Source of the DNA: Leptospiraceae bacterium
GTDB taxonomy: Bacteria > Spirochaetota > Leptospiria > Leptospirales > Leptospiraceae
Length of the DNA: 64,000 nucleotides
Direction of reading: 5' to 3'
Assembly (NCBI GenBank): GCA_016708435.1
Contig: JADJFV010000036.1
Location: forward strand, 172,436 to 236,435
Part shown: one piece after another, positions 8,873 to 18,677 of the stretch
Position numbering within the stretch: the stretch's first letter is position 1
Layout of the letters: each line of letters opens with the position of its first letter
Program-made: the position numbers and the translations under genes
The notes under the pieces: model-generated
What the model was told of the DNA's origin: nothing
Seen by the model: the letters and a program-made list of their open reading frames with translations, nothing else
Database searches by the model: none

Positions 8873-9997
8873 ATGGATAGACTGATATTTCAACCAATTC
8901 TAGAAGATTTAAAAAGCAAAATGGTCTTTATCGGGGGACCACGTCAATGCGGCAAAACATTCTTAGCCAAGGAAGTATTAAAAGCATTTCACTCTGAGAA
9001 AAATTATTTCAACTGGGACTCTCCTGATGACAGGAAAATAATTCTAGCACAAAAATGGGGAAAGGAAAGATTAATCGCTCTAGATGAAATTCACAAATAT
9101 CCCAAATGGAAAAACTTCGTGAAAGGAATTTATGATACACAAAGAGAAAATCATAATTTCCTTATCACAGGATCAGCGCGATTAGATTTATACAAACGAG
9201 GTGGAGACTCTATGTTTGGTCGCTATCATTACTGGCGACTACACCCATTTACCCTCAGTGAACTACCTCAAAAAATTTCTGTTGAGGAAGCATTTAAAAG
9301 ATTGATGAAAGTCGGGGGTTTTCCTGAACCATTTCTAGATGCATCAGAACAAACTGCACGCAGATGGAGAAAAGAGCGATTTGATTTAATTCTTAGAGAA
9401 GACATTCGAGACTTAGAAAGAGTCAATGAAATTCAAAATATTTCTTTACTCGTTGATCTTTTGAAAACGAGAGTCGGGTCTCTAATAGTTGTTTCAAATC
9501 TTGCAAACGATTTACAAGTAGCGTCTAATACAGTTAAACGCTGGATTGAGATTTTAGAACGGATGTATCTTATTTTTGTAGTAAGACCTTATACGGACAA
9601 ATTAAGCCGAGCCATTTCTAAACCATTCAAAATTTATTTTTATGATAACGCAGATGTAGAAGGAGATGAAGGTGCTATTTTTGAAAACCTTGTAGCGACA
9701 CATCTATTGAAAAAAATTCAATTCACGGAAGACAGCGAAGGATATAGGCAACAATTATATTTTATTCGAGACAAAGAAGGACGAGAAGTTGACTTTGCTA
9801 TTACTAAAGATAAAAAGTTAGAATTTTTAATTGAAGCAAAATGGAGCGAAGAAGAGGTTTCTAAAAATCTAACCTATTATTCCGAAAAATTAAATCCAAT
9901 GCGAAGCATCCAACTAGTTGCAAATCTCAAACGCGAATATAAAAAGAATAAAACAGAAGTTCTCTCGGCAAAAGATTTTCTAGCGAACTTGAGTTAA
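8873..9997 (+). CDS. AAA ATPase, DUF4143 family
   Basis: This 374-residue protein has a P-loop at residues 21-29 (GGPRQCGKT), a Walker B strand (LIALDEIHKYP) and the ATPase-fold sensor LITGSARLD. The C-terminal half carries the DUF4143 features: a winged-helix-like stretch around AVASNTVKRW-type sequence, GAIFENLVATHLLKK, and a nuclease-like strand pair, REVDFAITKDKKLEFLIEAKW. The family is widespread in bacteria and archaea, often in accessory regions, and its role is not established. The gene stands alone between oppositely oriented or distant neighbours and has its own promoter, typical of a transferred single gene. Confidence 0.88.
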   Translation: MDRLIFQPILEDLKSKMVFIGGPRQCGKTFLAKEVLKAFHSEKNYFNWDSPDDRKIILAQKWGKERLIALDEIHKYPKWKNFVKGIYDTQRENHNFLITGSARLDLYKRGGDSMFGRYHYWRLHPFTLSELPQKISVEEAFKRLMKVGGFPEPFLDASEQTARRWRKERFDLILREDIRDLERVNEIQNISLLVDLLKTRVGSLIVVSNLANDLQVASNTVKRWIEILERMYLIFVVRPYTDKLSRAISKPFKIYFYDNADVEGDEGAIFENLVATHLLKKIQFTEDSEGYRQQLYFIRDKEGREVDFAITKDKKLEFLIEAKWSEEEVSKNLTYYSEKLNPMRSIQLVANLKREYKKNKTEVLSAKDFLANLS

Positions 9998-10193
9998 AAA
10001 ACGTGTAAATTCACCCCCGATTCTCACCTTCATGGGAAATACAATTTTTACTTAGTTACTTTCACCTATAACCTTCCCAATTCATCATTCAAAATTGACA
10101 ATTACGCATTAATTCTTTGGGTAGTTTCCGCAATCCAACGAAAAATTAGAGAAATTCAATTTACAAATACGTCCAAAGTTTTAGTTTGCGTTT

Positions 10194-10820
10194 ATGAGTA
10201 ATATAAAATCCGACTACGTTCTACACCCATGGCACGGGATTTCTCCCGGAAAAAAAATTCCTGATGAAGTCGATGCATTCATTGAAATGCTCCCGACTGA
10301 TACAGTGAAATATGAAGTGGATAAACAATCTGGCTATATTCGCCTAGATCGACCACAAAAATATTCAAACCACTGTCCTTCTCTGTATGGTTTTATTCCA
10401 CAAACTCTTTGCGGTCCCAAAGTTGCAAAGTTTTGTATGGATAAAACTGGAAAGAAAGATATTGAAGGTGATGGAGACCCCTTAGATATATGCGTGTTAA
10501 CCTCAAGTGCGATTACACACGGTAATATTCTGATGAGTGTAGTTCCAATTGGTGGAATGAGGATGATAGATAAAAATGAAGCAGACGACAAAATCATTGC
10601 GATACTAAAGGGAGATTCTATTTTTGGTCATATGCAGGATATTCATCATTGTCCAGCAGATTTAATTAACAAATTAAAACATTATTTTTTAACATACAAA
10701 GTAATGCCTGATCAAAGTGATCCACCTTCAGTCGAAATTACAGGAGTCTACGGTGCACAAGAAGCCAAACAAATTATTCAAACAGCTCTTTCGGATTATA
10801 AGGATAAATTTCCCCATTAG
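10194..10820 (+). CDS. ppa: inorganic pyrophosphatase, family I
   Basis: The 208-residue cytoplasmic enzyme hydrolyses pyrophosphate to phosphate, pulling forward nucleic-acid and lipid biosynthesis. The family I signature with its metal-binding aspartates is intact (EGDGDPLDICVL). The Tyr/Lys/Arg-rich strand region KYEVDKQSGYIRLDR and the segment YGFIPQTLCGP also match the family. The length is slightly above the usual 175-200 residues. The ATG at 10194 has no clear ribosome site. It is followed by the efflux genes after a single base, so it may act as the first gene of that transcript. Confidence 0.93.
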   Translation: MSNIKSDYVLHPWHGISPGKKIPDEVDAFIEMLPTDTVKYEVDKQSGYIRLDRPQKYSNHCPSLYGFIPQTLCGPKVAKFCMDKTGKKDIEGDGDPLDICVLTSSAITHGNILMSVVPIGGMRMIDKNEADDKIIAILKGDSIFGHMQDIHHCPADLINKLKHYFLTYKVMPDQSDPPSVEITGVYGAQEAKQIIQTALSDYKDKFPH

Positions 10821-10821
10821 A

Positions 10822-12273
10822 ATGAAATATTTATTTATTCTTACACTCCTCTTACCAATCTCACTATTCTCACAATCGGCTAAGACCAATTATCCGTCAA
10901 AGCCTAATCCGATTGTGAGTCCAAAGGAAATAAGTAAAGAGTCTCCGAAAGAAATTCCTGTTCCCAAAAATATTTATTCTGCTGAAAATTACACGGATAT
11001 AGAAAAGAAAATACAAAACTGGAGTCTGGAAGAAATTGAAAGCTATGCGGTAGCGAATAATCCTCTTTATCTCGCAGAGAAGCAAAATATAGGAATGGCT
11101 CGTGGAGATTTAATTACCGCTTCCCTTTATAGAAATCCAGTCATCGCATACCAACAACAATTTATTCCATTAAGTGTAACTGAAACTGTAAACAATTCAG
11201 GTGCCACTCTAGGAACTAATGGAGCAGGTTTCCAAGCATTTCAGCAAAATATTCCAGGTGGTGCAGGCGGACATCCCGAATTTGCACCTTCTGTTTCTTG
11301 GGAATATGATTTCGGAATTATTCGCAATCAAAAAATCAAAGTAGCTACACAAGGCTTTCAAGCACAAATTGCTCAATTTGCTGATTTTGATAGACTCTTT
11401 CGATTGCGACTTAGACAAAACTATTGGCTTCATCTTTATATAACAGAGCTAATTGATTTTCAAAAAGAATTCTATGAAAACTACAAAGACCTACTTGAAC
11501 TAAATAAATTTCGTGCGGATAAGGGTGATATTGCGGTATTAGAGTATGATCGCTTACAACTTGAAAGAATTCGCATCGAAAAAGACTATAAAGACGCAGA
11601 TATTCTTCGAGCACAAATTGCAAAAGAGCTTCGATTTCTAATTGGAATTGCTCCGAGCAATCAAATTTTAAATTTCAAAGGGAATCTCAAATACTTTACA
11701 ACCGAAGAACTGGGACTTAACCTAAATGATTTTAACATCGAAGATAGACCTGATTTACAAGCTCTAAAATCAAGATCGGTTCAAAGCAAATTAAACATTG
11801 ATCTCAAGAAAAAAGAGGGCTATTCCTCCTATATCAATTTTGGTGGAGAAGTCGGATTAAAAAGTAACGAGCAGTATGCTGGAATATTTGCAAGCGTACC
11901 TTTGAAATTATTCGACCGTAATCAAGGTGAAATTCTTAAAGCAGAAGAAGGTTACAAAAAAAGCCAATTAGAAGTAGAATCAAAAAGAAAACAAATCTAC
12001 TCTGAAATCCGTGCCGCATTACGAGAAGTAACCGCTAGAGAGGAGTTACTCTCCAATTACCGCGAAATCAAACTCTTAGATAAAAATAAAGATGTTCAAG
12101 AAAAATATAGACTCGCTTACATAAGAGGAGCTTCCAACCTGGTAACATTTTTGGAAGCAGAGAAAAACTATCTTACCGTCCTTCGAGGATATTTCGAACA
12201 ATTGTATCTTTATTACAATTCTATCGAAGTATTTAGAGCGGCTATTGGCAAATTGGGGAATGTAAATGACTAA
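10822..12273 (+). CDS. TolC/CzcC-type outer-membrane efflux protein
   Basis: I place the start at the ATG at 10822, one base after the ppa stop, because it begins a clean signal peptide (MKYLFILTLLLPISLFSQS); upstream in-frame codons overlap ppa. The mature protein of about 465 residues is helix-rich, with two repeated OEP-type halves, long coiled-coil segments (around YKDLLELNKFRADKGDI) and YRLAYIRGASNLVTFLEAEKNYL near the end, a typical CzcC/CusC motif. It should form the outer-membrane channel of the tripartite metal pump encoded with the next two genes. Confidence 0.88.
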   Translation: MKYLFILTLLLPISLFSQSAKTNYPSKPNPIVSPKEISKESPKEIPVPKNIYSAENYTDIEKKIQNWSLEEIESYAVANNPLYLAEKQNIGMARGDLITASLYRNPVIAYQQQFIPLSVTETVNNSGATLGTNGAGFQAFQQNIPGGAGGHPEFAPSVSWEYDFGIIRNQKIKVATQGFQAQIAQFADFDRLFRLRLRQNYWLHLYITELIDFQKEFYENYKDLLELNKFRADKGDIAVLEYDRLQLERIRIEKDYKDADILRAQIAKELRFLIGIAPSNQILNFKGNLKYFTTEELGLNLNDFNIEDRPDLQALKSRSVQSKLNIDLKKKEGYSSYINFGGEVGLKSNEQYAGIFASVPLKLFDRNQGEILKAEEGYKKSQLEVESKRKQIYSEIRAALREVTAREELLSNYREIKLLDKNKDVQEKYRLAYIRGASNLVTFLEAEKNYLTVLRGYFEQLYLYYNSIEVFRAAIGKLGNVND

Positions 12274-13460
12274 AGAAAGAATAATCGAATTAGCAAAAAG
12301 TATAAATAAATATTGGTATATTGCTATCTTGTGTGTATTGATCGGTGGATATTTTGTATATCAAAAAGTAATTTCAAAACCAACAAAATCGGAAAATGCA
12401 GCGAGTCCAAAAGATAAACGCATCGTAATTTCTGAAGATATTCTAAAATCACATCCTCTCTCTTATGTAAAATTAAGAGAACGAGGATTTTATGAAGAAA
12501 TTATTCTACCGGGAAAAGTTTCTTATGACTTAGAAAATCTTGCTAACGTAGGCTCGAGGGTAACAGGGCGCATAACCGAAGTTTTCGTAAAAGAGGGGGA
12601 CCAAGTAAGACAGGGAAGCAGACTTGCGACTATTTCTTCTGTTGAGTTAAGCAATGCTCAGTCCAATTACTTAAAATCAAAAGTGAGACTAGAGGCACTC
12701 AAGATTCAAGCACAGCGGGCTAATGAGCTTTACGAAAAAAAAATCATTTCCTCTAGAGAATTTGAAATTGCGAACATGGAATATAAAACTGTAAAGACTG
12801 AAATGGATACTAGCTATAATACGCTAGAAATTTTTGGTCTCACAAAATCAGAAATTCAAGGACTCGAATCCGGCAGCCAAAAACAACAGAACCTAACAAT
12901 TCGTAGCCCCATCCATGGAACAGTTACGAATAGAAAAGCTGTAATGGAGAAGCTGTAAACATCGAAGAAAATCTTTTGTCATTGCCGACTTACGTAGACT
13001 CTGGATTTTACTCGATGTCTATGAAAAAGATTTATACTCAGTAAAAATCGGCGCCGAAGCAACAGTAACCACACTGGGCGATAGACCGGAAACAGTGAAA
13101 GCATACGTTGCCCATGTAAGTGAAGTAATCGATCAAGTGAAGCATACAGCGGAAATCCGCTTGGAAGTGAATAATGCCGAATCAATGCTAAAACCCGGAC
13201 AGACCATCAGTGCGAAAGTGCAGGGTCTCATCTCTGGTAGCAAGTCACGCAAAATCATGGTTGTCCCCGCCGAAGCAGTTCATAAGATAGAAGGCAAATC
13301 AATCGTATTCTCTGCAAACCCAGATGGATCTTTTGAAGCTTTAGAAATAGTTACGGGAGAAGCAATTGACGATGATATAGAAATTAAGTCCGGTATCCCA
13401 CAAGATAAAAACATAGTAAGCGAGGGTTCCTTTGTCCTAAAAAGTGAGTTCTTAAAATGA
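12266..13460 (+). pseudogene. CzcB/HlyD-type periplasmic adaptor, broken by two one-base deletions
   Basis: The ATG at 12266 overlaps the end of the channel gene by 8 bases. The product has an N-terminal membrane anchor (YIAILCVLIGGYFVYQKVI), a lipoyl/barrel-sandwich region (GSRVTGRITEVFVKEGDQV), a helical hairpin and a beta-barrel, the plan of an RND membrane-fusion protein. The frame breaks after RKAVM at about 12947 (a G missing, so MGEAVNIEENL is lost) and again near 12977 (a T missing from a T run). From there VIADLRRLWILLDVYEKDL continues cleanly to the stop at 13460. With both bases restored the protein would be about 398 residues and intact. As sequenced, only a 230-residue N-terminal piece is made from the first start, which would disable the pump. 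Confidence 0.85.
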
Positions 13461-16400
13461 TTGAATCACTGATTGCATTTTCCATAAAAAAAAGATTCGC
13501 AGTTATTGTTGTGACTGCCCTTATTTCTCTCGTTGGACTTTACAACGCAATCCATCTTTCTGTTGATGCCGTGCCCGATGTAACTAATGTGCAGGTATCC
13601 GTTGTTACCCCTTCTCCCGGTCTATCTCCTATCGAGGTAGAGCAATTCATCACCTATCCTGTAGAGATTGCAATGACAGGTCTTCCGAATGTAGAAGAAA
13701 TTCGTTCGATCTCGAGAACAGGGGTAAGCAGTGTAACGATTGTATTTAAAGACCATGTAAACATTTGGTTTGCAAGACAGCTTGTAAACGAAAGATTAAA
13801 AGATGTAGAAAACGATATTCCTCCTGGCTATGGAACTCCCGGCTTATCACCAGTAGCCACAGGTCTAGGGGATATTTATGAGTTTGTGCTAACATCCGAT
13901 CGCCATAGTCCAATGGAACTAAGAACCTACATGGACTGGGAATTATCTAAAAAAATTAAGTCTCTACCCGGAGTCATTGATGTAAATACAATTGGTGGAG
14001 AAGTAAAGCAATACCAAATTCTAATTGATCCACGAAGACTTGCAGCGCATAATATTACCTTTTCTGATTTACTTGACAGACTTCAAGAAGTAAATCGCAA
14101 CGCAGGTGGTGGCTATGTAATGAAAGGCAATGAGCAAATAGTCATTCGAGGAGAAGGTCAATTCAAATCCATAGAAGAGCTTGCAAATACTGCAATCAAT
14201 ACGGATAAGGACGGTATTCCCCTACTACTCGGAAATATTGCTACTGTAAAAATTGGTCCATCGATTCGATTTGGACTTATAACTAAAGGCGGTCAAGGGG
14301 AAGTAGTTGGTGGAACCGTGATGATGCTAATAGGAGAAAATTCCCGTGAAGTAGTAGAGGTAATTAAAAAAAGAGTAGAAGAATTAAAAAAAGATCTCCC
14401 TGAAGGAATGAAAATCGAACCATTCTACGACCGATCTGAATTTATCAATCGAGCTTTAAAAACTGTATTCATCAACTTAGCCGAAGGCGCCATCTTGGTG
14501 TTTGTCGCTCTTATCATATCCCTTGGCACAGTTAAGGGAGGTGCGTTAGTCGCCTCAGCCATTCCGATTTCTATGTTAGTAGCAGTCATATTCATGCGGC
14601 AAATCGGTGTTGTAGGTAACTTAATGAGTTTGGGAGCACTTGACTTTGGATTATTAGTGGACGGTCCAATTGTAATGTTAGAATCAGTAATGGCAGGGTT
14701 TATCGCAAAACGATCTATGTTTCCTGATACGATCGACGATGCAGAAAAAAGAATTCGATCTGTGGAGCTAATTCAGAGTAGCTGCATTCGAGTGGCACGG
14801 GCAGCGGCTTTTTCAGTCGCCATTATCATGCTCGTTTATTTACCACTCATGGTATTAGAAGGTGTTGAGGGAAGAATGTTTCGTCCGATGGCGATTACTG
14901 TTGCTTTGGCGCTCGCCGCTGCACTTCTTTTTTCTTTAACTACTTTTCCTGCTGGAGTCTCTTATCTATTTGAAAATCCAGAATTTCATCACAGTCATTA
15001 CTGGGATGTATTAGAAGAGAAATATAAAATCTTTCTAAACTTTGGACTCTCCAAAAGAAAAGAAGTAATTCTAATCTCCATTGGAGTTGTTGTTTTTTCC
15101 CTCGTTGTAGGAATGAGTCTAGGTGCAGAATTTTTGCCACGTATTGATGAAGGGGAATTAAATATAGACGTTAAGCGTCTTCCATCCACATCCATCAACC
15201 ATTCAAGAGACTTGAATAGTGAGATCGAAAAAGTCTTAATGAGTTTTCCAGAAGTTACCAGTGCAATTTCTAAAACAGGAAGAGGAGAATCTGCCGCAGA
15301 ACCTGTTGGAACCGACGAGGGCGAACTCATGGTTAAACTCAAAGACAAAAAGGAATGGACAACTGCTAAGGACCGAGAAGAACTCATGACCATTATGAAA
15401 GATAAAATTCTTTCTACCGTGCCTTCTAGTTATATAAGCATGTCACAACCAATTGAAAATAGGGTGAACGCATTATTAGCCGGTTCCAAAGCAGACATAG
15501 TAATAAAAGTATATGGAGATGACCTAGTTCAATTAAAAAAAATTGGGGAGGACATTGCCGAAATTTTAAAAGAAATTCAGGGAACTGGAGATCTTCGAGT
15601 CCAACGCGTATTAGGTCTTCCACTTTTAGAAATCAAAGCAAATAGAGCCAAGATGTCAAGATATGGAGTATCGGCTAACGAGATGTTAGACATTGTGGAG
15701 ACTCTTCGAATTGGTCGCAATGCTGGAAAAGTTTTCGAAGGACTCAAGCGATTTGATTTAGTTGTAAGACTTGATGTGGATTTCAGTGAAATTGAATTTA
15801 TAGAAAATATTCCTGTCATGACTTCCTTCGGCACAACCGTTCCACTCGGACAAATTGCCGATATAAAAATAGAAGAAGGTCCCGCTTCCATTACACGTGA
15901 AGCTCTTAAGAGAAGACTTTTCGTAGAAGTAAATATTCGAGGAAGAGACCTTGTAAGCTATATCAACGAAGCAAAGGAAAAAACGGCAAAGATTACTAAC
16001 GATTTGCCGGAAGGATACTACGTTCAATGGGGTGGTCAATTCGAAAATTTCACCCGCGCCAAAAACAGATTAGCCCTTGTTGTGCCAATCGCAATGGTAA
16101 TTATCTTTTCGATGCTCATTGCTGCTTTCGGAAGTGTTCGCTATGCGATCGGTGTATTCATGGTTGTTCCACTTGCCGTAGCAGGCGGAATCTTAAGTTT
16201 AGTCTTACGAGGGCTACCATTTAGTATCCCCGCTGGAGTAGGATTCATTGCCGTTAGCGGTATAGCAGTATTAAACGGTGTCGTGTATGCATCGGTTTTA
16301 AGAGAACAGTTAGAAGAAGGAATCAAGCTTTCTCAAGCAGTAATCAAAGCTTCGATTCTTTCCCTCCGACCTATTATGACAACCGAAACTATTGCAGCTA

Positions 16401-16717
16401 TTGGTTTTATACCGATGGCTATTTCGTCTAACGCAGGAGCTGAAGTGCAAAGACCATTAGCCACAGTTGTAATCGGAGGTGTTTTAGTTGCAACACTTCT
16501 TTCTAGACTACTTCTACCAATTGCTATGGAATATTTACTAAAAGATGTTGCTATTGAAATTCCAGTTCCAGGCGTTGAATCAGATGGAATCAATGTAGCC
16601 GTCTTAGAAAAAGAAGAAAATATTACTCTCAAAGAAAAAACAGTCGATCTCCCTGAGACTCATAAAAAATCTCATCCAAAGAAAAAAGAAAAACCAACAC
16701 AGCTAGACATTGAATAA
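13457..16717 (+). CDS. CzcA-type heavy-metal RND efflux pump
   Basis: At 1086 residues this inner-membrane proton antiporter drives metal cations out through the adaptor and channel encoded just upstream. The fold is clear: an N-terminal membrane helix, two periplasmic loops and two bundles of membrane helices. The helix-4 motif DFGLLVDGPIVMLE keeps the Asp/Glu pattern of CzcA-like (divalent cation) pumps rather than the CusA pattern. The start overlaps the adaptor stop by 4 bases (ATGA). The C-terminus adds a Lys/Glu-rich cytoplasmic tail. Which metal it moves cannot be read with confidence. Confidence 0.92.
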   Translation: MIESLIAFSIKKRFAVIVVTALISLVGLYNAIHLSVDAVPDVTNVQVSVVTPSPGLSPIEVEQFITYPVEIAMTGLPNVEEIRSISRTGVSSVTIVFKDHVNIWFARQLVNERLKDVENDIPPGYGTPGLSPVATGLGDIYEFVLTSDRHSPMELRTYMDWELSKKIKSLPGVIDVNTIGGEVKQYQILIDPRRLAAHNITFSDLLDRLQEVNRNAGGGYVMKGNEQIVIRGEGQFKSIEELANTAINTDKDGIPLLLGNIATVKIGPSIRFGLITKGGQGEVVGGTVMMLIGENSREVVEVIKKRVEELKKDLPEGMKIEPFYDRSEFINRALKTVFINLAEGAILVFVALIISLGTVKGGALVASAIPISMLVAVIFMRQIGVVGNLMSLGALDFGLLVDGPIVMLESVMAGFIAKRSMFPDTIDDAEKRIRSVELIQSSCIRVARAAAFSVAIIMLVYLPLMVLEGVEGRMFRPMAITVALALAAALLFSLTTFPAGVSYLFENPEFHHSHYWDVLEEKYKIFLNFGLSKRKEVILISIGVVVFSLVVGMSLGAEFLPRIDEGELNIDVKRLPSTSINHSRDLNSEIEKVLMSFPEVTSAISKTGRGESAAEPVGTDEGELMVKLKDKKEWTTAKDREELMTIMKDKILSTVPSSYISMSQPIENRVNALLAGSKADIVIKVYGDDLVQLKKIGEDIAEILKEIQGTGDLRVQRVLGLPLLEIKANRAKMSRYGVSANEMLDIVETLRIGRNAGKVFEGLKRFDLVVRLDVDFSEIEFIENIPVMTSFGTTVPLGQIADIKIEEGPASITREALKRRLFVEVNIRGRDLVSYINEAKEKTAKITNDLPEGYYVQWGGQFENFTRAKNRLALVVPIAMVIIFSMLIAAFGSVRYAIGVFMVVPLAVAGGILSLVLRGLPFSIPAGVGFIAVSGIAVLNGVVYASVLREQLEEGIKLSQAVIKASILSLRPIMTTETIAAIGFIPMAISSNAGAEVQRPLATVVIGGVLVATLLSRLLLPIAMEYLLKDVAIEIPVPGVESDGINVAVLEKEENITLKEKTVDLPETHKKSHPKKKEKPTQLDIE

Positions 16718-16718
16718 A

Positions 16719-17849
16719 ATGGAAAATACAACGCAAGCAAATTATAAGACTTTTATAGATGGTGATAACTTGGTGTTGGAGATCAGCGGTATACTTGATG
16801 TTACCTCCACACCAAGTATTTGGGAGGAAACAAATATATTTATCCAAGGTAGTAAGTTTAAAAAAATAATAGTTCAAGCTTCTGGCATCCATGACTGTGA
16901 AGGCGTTGGAATCGCTCTTTTATTTCATTATAAGAAAATAGCAAAAAATTTAAATATTGAAATTGAAATTCTTGGATTAGAAAAAAAATTTGAAGATTTA
17001 TTAGACTTTTTTACCCATGAACATGAAGTGAAGGAACTTATAAATTACCAAGATAATTGGAATGCTCCGGAAAAAATTGGATACCAAACTGTTCAGCTCT
17101 GGGAAGAAATGAAATTCATCATAAATTTTATCGGTGAATGTTCTTTATTACTCTTTACTTCTTTTAAAAATCCCAGCAAAATTAAATGGTTCGAAGTAAT
17201 TAAAATAGCAGAATACGCAGGAGTAAACGCTCTACCAATTATTGTGTTAATTGGATTTTTGCTCGGACTCATCATGTCTTTTCAATCCGCGATACCAATG
17301 CAAAGATTCGGCGCTGAGATTTTTGTAGCCAATTTGGTTTCCATGTCACTCTTTCGAGAACTAGGTCCTCTTATGACTGCTGTAATCATTGCAGGGCGAA
17401 CGGCATCCTCGTTTGCCGCTGAATTAGGAACCATGAAAGTCAGTGAAGAAATTGATGCAATTACAACGATGGGACTTAGCCCTTTGCAATTCTTGGTTAT
17501 ACCACGATTAATCGCCGGAATTATTATTAGTCCAATGCTTACAATTTTTTTTAATCTCGCTGGTTTAATTGGAAGCGCCGTAGTGATGATGTCTTTTCAG
17601 TATCCTTTGATTACTTTCGTTAATCAAGTGTTATCCGCTGTCAAAAACCCTGATATGTTCGGTGGACTATTTAAAGCAACAGTCTTTGGAGCAGTTATAT
17701 CGGCTATCGGTTGTTTTCACGGTTTAAACACGAGCACTGGGGCAAGCTCCGTTGGAGAGTCTACAACTAAAGCGGTCGTGAATGGAATTATATCTATAGC
17801 AGTATTGGATGGAGTTTTTTCCGTATTATTTTACTACCTAGGAGTGTAA
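16719..17849 (+). CDS. mlaE: STAS-MlaE fusion, ABC lipid-transport permease
   Basis: The ATG at 16719 lies one base after the czcA stop; a TTG at 16710 is an alternative. The first 110 or so residues form a STAS domain (MlaB-like; the usual DSSG site reads HDCEG). The rest is the MlaE permease with five or so membrane helices and the family-typical segment FRELGPLMTAVIIAGRTAS followed by ELGTMKVSEEIDA. In Mla systems the STAS protein binds the ATPase; here it is fused to the permease. It belongs with mlaF, mlaD and the lipoprotein that follow, a phospholipid trafficking system between the two membranes. Confidence 0.92.
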   Translation: MENTTQANYKTFIDGDNLVLEISGILDVTSTPSIWEETNIFIQGSKFKKIIVQASGIHDCEGVGIALLFHYKKIAKNLNIEIEILGLEKKFEDLLDFFTHEHEVKELINYQDNWNAPEKIGYQTVQLWEEMKFIINFIGECSLLLFTSFKNPSKIKWFEVIKIAEYAGVNALPIIVLIGFLLGLIMSFQSAIPMQRFGAEIFVANLVSMSLFRELGPLMTAVIIAGRTASSFAAELGTMKVSEEIDAITTMGLSPLQFLVIPRLIAGIIISPMLTIFFNLAGLIGSAVVMMSFQYPLITFVNQVLSAVKNPDMFGGLFKATVFGAVISAIGCFHGLNTSTGASSVGESTTKAVVNGIISIAVLDGVFSVLFYYLGV

Positions 17850-17896
17850 ATTTATTGACTAAATTGCATAAGTCGTTTCTTGTTTGAAGTAACTAT

Positions 17897-18664
17897 ATGA
17901 AGGCAGACATAAACAAACCAATCATTGAAGTGAAAAATTTTACCGCAGTCATGGGTGGTGAGATGATCATAGATAATATTAGTTTTGAAGTAAACTCTGG
18001 AGAAATCTTTGTAATTCTTGGTGGATCAGGTTGCGGGAAGAGCACACTTCTAAAACATATGATTGGACTCATTGAACCTGCCGCCGGTGACATTGAAATT
18101 GAAGGTGAAAACATTGCTACTGCTTCCGAAGAAATAAAAAAGAAAATTCAAAATAGAATCGGAGTAATGTATCAGCAAGGAGCACTCTTTGGATCTATGA
18201 GTCTAATTGAAAATGTGAGTTTACCACTACAGGAGTTTACAACGTTTAGCCCCGAAGCAATTCAACTCATTGCACATATGAAATTACAAATGGTCGGACT
18301 TGATAAATACGCAAGACATATGCCATCTGAAATTAGTGGAGGAATGAAGAAGAGAGCTGCAATCGCAAGAGCAATGGCACTTGATCCGAAAATTCTTTTC
18401 TTGGACGAACCTTCTGCCGGTTTAGACCCAATTACCTCAGCTGAGCTAGATCATCTAATCAAACGTCTATCTCGCAACTTTAATATTACTTTTGTTGTAG
18501 TGACTCATGAGCTAGAAAGCATATACTCAATTGCCGACAGAGTTATCATGCTAGATAAGCGAGTAAAAAAAATTGTAGCTACAGGCAAACCATCCTATCT
18601 AAGGGATAATAGTGATAATCCATGGGTGCGTCAATTTTTCAGAAGAGAAATTAATATAATATAA
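17897..18664 (+). CDS. mlaF: MlaF-type ABC transporter ATPase
   Basis: The 255-residue ATPase has Walker A GGSGCGKST, a Q-loop near QQGALFGSMSL, the signature EISGGMKKR, Walker B ILFLDEPSAGLDP and the switch His in VVTHE. The sequence SAGLDPITSAELD is characteristic of the MlaF/MKL group serving MCE transporters. It would power lipid movement through the STAS-MlaE permease encoded 47 bases upstream. Confidence 0.92.
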   Translation: MKADINKPIIEVKNFTAVMGGEMIIDNISFEVNSGEIFVILGGSGCGKSTLLKHMIGLIEPAAGDIEIEGENIATASEEIKKKIQNRIGVMYQQGALFGSMSLIENVSLPLQEFTTFSPEAIQLIAHMKLQMVGLDKYARHMPSEISGGMKKRAAIARAMALDPKILFLDEPSAGLDPITSAELDHLIKRLSRNFNITFVVVTHELESIYSIADRVIMLDKRVKKIVATGKPSYLRDNSDNPWVRQFFRREINII

Positions 18665-18677
18665 AAGAGGAAAATAT

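Noticed and set aside
14940..16632. Several 60-130 codon frames on the minus strand inside the RND pump gene
   Set aside because: Shadows of a strongly coding gene; no ribosome sites, no recognisable domains.
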